Of a stretch of DNA of 64,000 bases, positions 58,913 to 64,000 are shown in pieces. Positions within the stretch are counted from its first letter, which is position 1. Every line of letters begins with the position of its first letter. A program made the translations under genes and the position numbers. The stretch comes from Agrypnia vestita (Eukaryota > Arthropoda > Insecta > Trichoptera > Phryganeidae), in NCBI GenBank assembly GCA_016648135.1, contig JADDOH010004211.1:186001-250000 (forward strand). Reading direction: 5' to 3'. The notes below the pieces were generated by a model. That model made no database searches, had not been told where the DNA came from, and saw only the letters and a list, made by a program, of their open reading frames with translations.

Positions 58913-59191
58913 TTTTACCTAAAATCGTTAGGTATATTAATTTTTCATAAACTTTAAATTTAATCGATATTATTACATTCAGTCTACAAATTCGACAGTA
59001 AACATGGGAGAGTTGCTTAAAGTGATCCCTTCATGTAATGCAGTTTGGCCATGTATGTTTTGATAGTACGTTTTACCTAAAATCGTTGTATTAATTTTTT
59101 GAAAACTTTAAATTTAATCGATATTATTACTTTCAGTCTACAAATTCGACAGAAAACATGGGAGAGTTGCTAGAAGTGATCCCTTCATGTA
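58913..59191 (+). repeat. Tandem duplication of a P-like exon start, period 158 bp
   Basis: 58913-59037 and 59071-59191 share the intron end and acceptor (ATTATTACNTTCAG) plus the first about 55 nt of the exon (TCTACAAATTCGACAG...GATCCCTTCATGTA). The first copy has a TAA in the coding frame (GTTGCTTAA); the second is open. Confidence 0.88.
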
Positions 59192-60310
59192 TCCCTTATT
59201 TAGCGATTCTGTAGCGGATGCCATAGAATTTTGTGCTAAAAACCTAAAGCTGCCACAATTTTCTAACAGTGAACCAACAATTTTTTTCATAAGGTGTATA
59301 AACAACTATTTGTTATATTCAATTATATTCAATATATCAAATATATTCAATTCCCGTAATATTTCAGCACCTGAATGGAAAAGGCCTGTATTCTCGGGGA
59401 ATCATTTAAAGTTTTCTGCGTACCTGAGTAATGTTAGCGTATATTTATCTGATTTAAAATTACCAAATGGAGTAAAAGTTATTCAGTCTAATAAAAAAAT
59501 GGGGTTTTTGGGTTTTCGAGTTTGCATAGAAAGTTTACAATTATTAGTTAAGACGTATTTAATGTCAGAGTCCCCAGTGTTAAAATATCTAACGATGTAC
59601 AAATTTAATCAAGACCATATCGAATTATTTTTCGGAGCTATACGCTCACATGGTGGTTATAATAACAACCCAACCGTTAGCCAATTTAAGTCCGCGTACA
59701 AGAAATTACTTATACGCGCAGAAATCAAAGATAATGTAAATGGAAACTGCATACCTTTAGATCAAATTAGTATATTAAACTGTAATTCAAAGAATTCTGT
59801 CAATATATGTGCAGTCAGTATGTGGAGAGTTGTATAATTTATATTTGTGGTTTTGTTGTCAGGCATCTAAATAAAAAAATTAAATGTGAGAATTGTCTTT
59901 CTGCCCTTATTGGCTTTAAGACAACTTTGCGAAATTCATTAATTGCACAAAAAGATAGAGGGGGGTTAGTATATCCATCAGATGACGTTATTTTAATTTG
60001 CACACATAGTGAACGCGTTTTTAGAGAAGCTCTTAACCGTAGTGGAGGAAAAAGAATGAATCCTCACTTTTCATTAGAATATTTAGTCAACAGGGTCTTA
60101 AAAATATTCCTAACTGTAGATTGTTTTAATATATTACTTTCTCACATGCTAGACCAGTCACCGTTGGAGAACCATACTGTTCCCCTAATTAAGGCAGTTG
60201 CTTCTAAATATTTAGATGTCAGGCTACACTTTCTGATCAAATCAGCGGTACAACCTACCGTCAGAGTGAGACAACATTTCAACAGATTAATTATCTTCCA
60301 AAATCAATAG
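59137..60310 (+). pseudogene. P-element/THAP9-like transposase C-terminal half, one frameshift
   Basis: From acceptor tttcag at 59131-59136 the frame reads YKFDRKHGRVARSDPF, SDSVADAIEFCAKNLKLPQF and KKMGFLGFRVCIESLQLLVK. It continues with YLTMYKFNQDHIELFFGAIR and SHGGYNNNPTVSQFKSAYKK to a stop at 59835. A shift of one base near 59830 restores IIYICGFVVRHLNKKIKCEN, KDRGGLVYPSDDVILICTHS and ends FNRLIIFQNQ stop. QDH.ELFF...R..GG.NNNPT..QF..AYK.LL and YI.GFVVR.L..KI.C are hallmarks of THAP9/P transposases. The N-terminal catalytic (RNase H-like) part that should lie before SDSVADAIEFC is absent, so this copy cannot encode an active enzyme. Confidence 0.88.
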
Positions 60311-60314
60311 CGTA

Positions 60315-61635
60315 CTATATTAAAATTTTATATTTATTATTAATTCCATTAATGTACTTCATCATATTGTTTTTTCAAACAATGTATTTTATGTGTATAT
60401 ACAAACAATGTATATTATGTAAATAACGTAATTTTCTAAATATTTGTACAAATGCAGATATCTAAATGTTTATGTTTGATATGGTATAAATAATCCTCGA
60501 TTATAATTATTATTATTGCAGTTCCTTATATAATTATTGTTGTGGTGATATTTAAAATTGTAATAAAATAAATTAAAATAAATAAATTTACCCACATATA
60601 AAAGGCATTATCATTTATTGCTACTTTATTGTAAGAGAATTCACAGAGAATCGTTCATTTGTGGTAGCCCTGTTTTAGCAACAAATTACAAACACGTGTT
60701 AAAAACGAATTGTCCAGTCTCACCGAATGACCACGCCTCTTTTAACAAAATTCTTACAAGTTTCGAAATAATATGGTCTCTATGGATTGTATATACTCTA
60801 AGAAGTAACCATTAAAATTATAACTTAAAAATAACCCAAAAAAATACAAAGATGAAATAACGAGAAACTAAGTGCAGTAGACACAAAAAACAATAATGGC
60901 CACTTTTTAATAAATAATAAAACTCTTAATTATACACTACATTTTGACTGACGATGAATGATGGCAGTGGAAATTATATTTTTCTGATTCACCCCACACA
61001 ATTAATTGAAATGCTTTTAACATTATCCGATTAACGTAATAACATAAAATTAATCTATTGTATTGTACCTTACTCCTTGATTAATAATAATCAGTATAAA
61101 TATAGGTATACAAATATATATTATTAATAGTTTTAGAAATATTAACTGGTTCTTGTAATATAAAATTAACAAGATTAGTGACATAAGTTAAGAAGACAAT
61201 CCGACGATGATGATGATGACATTTTATTCGATGTTAAATTATGATTTTGGATTATCTCACTTGTGTACCCTACTATTCTGAAACAAACCATTTAATTTAA
61301 TTATGATGATGCAGAGTGGGTATCGTCGATATTTTACAGATTATATTATTCTAATTATATTAGATTCTACAGATTATATTATTATTATTCTAATTATATT
61401 TATTAGCAATTTTTCTGTTAGAAAATTGTTTGTTAAAAGAAAAATCTAATTTTACGAGTAATAATGACTCATAAAACAAATAATCATATATTTTCACGCC
61501 ATTTACTTAATGGTATGGCATATTTACTCAATGGAAAAACAGACAGTTCATAAATAACAGATTAATGGATAGAATACAATATTTATTTTGTAAAACAAAA
61601 CTACCAGATCGATTGAAGGATACAGAACTCGTAAT
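60315..61635. other. Flank of the P-like remnant, gene-free
   Basis: AATAAA-type words near 60565-60590 could be a 3' end signal. A 65-aa frame at 60618-60815 is unrecognised. The rest is AT-rich. Confidence 0.4.
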
Positions 61636-61641
61636 GATAAT

Positions 61642-61850
61642 TCCAATTATAATAATTTCGTTGTCTGTCCTTCCGTCCGTCTGTCTGTTTGTCTGTCTGT
61701 CCCCGTAACTTCGTGTAACGTCCGCAACTTCTTTATAGTATTTTTTTTTGTTAAATTAAAAAAAATATTATTTTTATATAAATAAATAAATACTTATTCC
61801 TTAGGAACCGACTTGTAAAAGAACCGTCATTTTTGACGGGTTACAGCTAG
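61642..61850 (+). mobile_element. Helitron-like family H2, short form
   Basis: TCCAATTATAATAATTTCGT start, CTGTCTGTCCCCGTAACTTC core, hairpin CCGTCATTTTTGACGG (61824-61839), GTTACAG, CTAG (61847-61850), then T. Nearly the same layout as 28647-28858. Confidence 0.72.
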
Positions 61851-62095
61851 TGTAAATCTAATTAATCAACTAACTACCATAAAGTCGTTTCTCCGCAAAA
61901 ATGGGCAGAAATGATAGAACGCCACATTTTTCTATCTTGGCACGCCATTTTTGCCTCGTCCACATACTACATCTTCTCATGTAAGCTCTTTGGTTGTTGA
62001 GGCTTCTAAAAACACTATCTCCAATATGTGTGTGATACTGAAAATCAATTTAACAATAACTTTGTTAGCCGCCAAATAAAAATATATATTATCAA

Positions 62096-62600
62096 AGTTG
62101 TTTAACAACTTACTGTTGCCATTCTGGAACGACGGACGAATCGAAAACCTACGAATCAATTTTTCAGAATATCTTAAAAATGTTCATCCTAATAGGGCAG
62201 AATCCCCTCTCTTCAAAATAATCACAGAAACCCAGGTCGCTGAACCATTAACTTACAAATGGAATTCTACTGTCGGTAAAAAAAGAAAGGATAGAATATG
62301 GTTTCATCAATTTCCTGCAGGACCATGACGCGGTTAGTTACATGAGCGTGTTTCGTAAATCAACCCGTGAAGGCACGCAGCACACACCGTCCGAGGGAAT
62401 ATTACGTCCAGGAAGAAAGGATTGCACTCCGAGAATAGGGGTCCATGGGATGCACAATGCAGCCATCGTCACGCAGGCGCAGACCGAAAAATCTATTGTC
62501 GAAACAAGGACAAGACCTCGCGCCGAGGACCGGAATGCGCCCGACAAAGGTGTGACCGAGGAATGCAATTCAGAAGGAAATGCCTTCACCCGGAGATCGT
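62096..62600. other. Unidentified frames and GC-rich block
   Basis: A plus frame at 62098-62328 (LLLPFWNDGRIENLRINFSE, LTYKWNSTVGKKRKDRIWF) is followed by a GC-rich block at 62340-62600, open on both strands (plus: GRKDCTPRIGVHGMHNAAIV). Neither is recognised. The composition and uninterrupted frames suggest decayed coding DNA or an exon of an unknown gene. Confidence 0.2.
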
Positions 62601-62649
62601 AAAAGTGACTAAACGATTTAGAAATCAGAACCCAATGGGAAAACCTTGA

Positions 62650-64000
62650 TGGGCACTTACTTTGAAGTAACGTTTAACTAGCTGTCTCAATTTGTTTCAG
62701 TCTCATTACACACCTCGGAGAAAATCCTCTAAACCTCCGATGTACTATAAAACGCGTCATAAATTACCAGGTAATGGAATAACTTTCGAACAATACTACA
62801 AAATAAATTACGAGAGAAATGTAATCAAGCCCTTGAGTCACACAAGAGAGGCATTTAAATTAATATTGTAAGTACTATTACCGAAAACACACGTAACGAT
62901 AATGGTAGTGAGTGTACCCAAGAGTGTAAAACGTGCAATTATGCAGCTGAATCACATGTAATCTATTATGGTCGTGAGAAAATTAAACGACATTAAGATT
63001 AAACCGTTCGTACCCCATCGCGAAATAGTAAAAAAAATTGGCCAAAGTAAAAAAATCTAATCGATTGGCAAAGTGCAATAAAATATTAATAGATCTATTG
63101 TGGTATTGACCAAACAAAGCGCGGTATTAAATAAATTATATGTTTTTCTAGGCAAATCAGATTCGTTGTGCACTATAATATAATATGTAGCGGCCGCAGT
63201 GAAGTCGAGACATCAGACATTTTATTAGGGCAATCAAATTTCTCCTGTGTTATCCAATTATCTCGTTAGTAGATTGTAATTAACACTCTAGTATTGAGTA
63301 TTTACAAGGTAATCTTGTTGTATTGAGGGGTGTAGGTGTGAAATGGGATTAATTAAACGGGGGATTAGATCATGCCAGATTATAGAGACCTAGTTTAGAA
63401 CTTATAAAGAACTAAATAATATGACGTTCACCTACACACAAATCGCGTATTATTTTATGTAAAATTTAATTATTTAATAAATACTATTAAATATTATGAA
63501 GTATTGCAATTATAAAATGTATTGAAAATTATTAAAATGTAGTTGTTTGATTTCCTAAATGGTGTGAATGAAATTTTTAACCTTATCTAAAAACAAAAAT
63601 ACACCGAGTTATAAAAATACAACTTTTAATGTGAATTACACTTAAAAGGCGCTGTTTAAGGCAATTATAATAATTTATTTAAAGCGAATGTTGCACGTGA
63701 AGGATATTTTGAAGACAGCTGGATCTAAATTGTAAGAAAACAATTAATTGACGAAATGAATTGTTATTTGTTAAAATAGTTAAATCGTATTCATTAAAAT
63801 GAGAAATTAATTAGTAAGGCGACCGAAGTCAATGAAATATAAAGAAAAAGCAAAATAAAATTTACCAATCCTGGCAAACCGCACGACGGTTAAATTGAGA
63901 AAAATAAAGGTAGCAGATTAAATTTAATGTACGTGTACTACAGAGAAGTCAACCACGGCCGTCCAAAGTGAAATTACCCCAAATTACAGGCCCTAATGGT
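62650..64000. other. Gene-free to window end
   Basis: AT-rich. No credible exon, RNA gene or repeat boundary was found. Confidence 0.5.

Overview
This is a fragment of an AT-rich insect genome, most likely from a moth or butterfly. The evidence is a small-exon animal gene with GT-AG introns, plus a repeat load typical of Lepidoptera: a mariner element, tRNA-headed SINEs, Helitron-type ends, many hairpin MITEs and dead non-LTR retrotransposon 3' ends. There is no prokaryotic operon structure, no CRISPR array, no rRNA and no convincing stand-alone tRNA gene.

Region 1 (about 0.46-18.25 kb) holds seven consecutive exons of one protein-coding gene on the minus strand. In transcription order they are 18245-18163, 13237-12309, 11332-11191, 9788-9620, 7645-7448, 3975-3780 and 588-458. 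Every junction has AG/GT signals and the phases match across all six introns (0-2, 2-1, 1-2, 2-0, 0-0, 0-1, 1-0). The pieces sum to 1848 nt, or 616 codons. The product begins basic and disordered, continues with a long Ser/Pro-rich region and ends in tryptophan-bearing helical segments that look like spectrin repeats. I read it as a klarsicht/nesprin-like (KASH-family) protein. That name is an inference from pattern, and no KASH end is in the window. Both ends of the gene lie outside the window or are unrecognised. Its introns host a 1285-bp mariner with one nonsense codon, a pogo-like element, a 0.49-kb foldback element, two SINEs, Helitron ends and several perfect hairpins.

Region 2 (18.3-57.7 kb) has no recognisable host exon. 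It is either a giant 5' intron of the same gene or intergenic DNA. It holds 3' fragments of at least three LINE families, five SINE copies or remnants counting the two in region 1, a Helitron-like family ending in a hairpin plus CTAG, a degenerate MADF-domain ORF beside a Harbinger-like GC-rich repeat, Penelope-like repeats with a hammerhead-like core, and many MITEs. Scattered GC-richer islands (21.7, 34.6, 44.6, 46.4, 48.6, 54.5 and 62.4 kb) are unexplained and may include promoters or noncoding exons.

Region 3 (57.8-60.3 kb) is a plus-strand P-element/THAP9-type transposase remnant. It has a THAP domain split by a short intron, no catalytic core, a duplicated exon start, and a long C-terminal half with one frameshift. 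From 60.3 to 64 kb there is another Helitron-like copy, one GC-rich block and AT-rich DNA.

The best leads are the phase-verified gene, the Helitron copy nested inside a terminal-inverted-repeat element whose other arm preserves the empty site, the hammerhead-like repeats, the internally deleted P-like element, and very recent-looking perfect palindromes.
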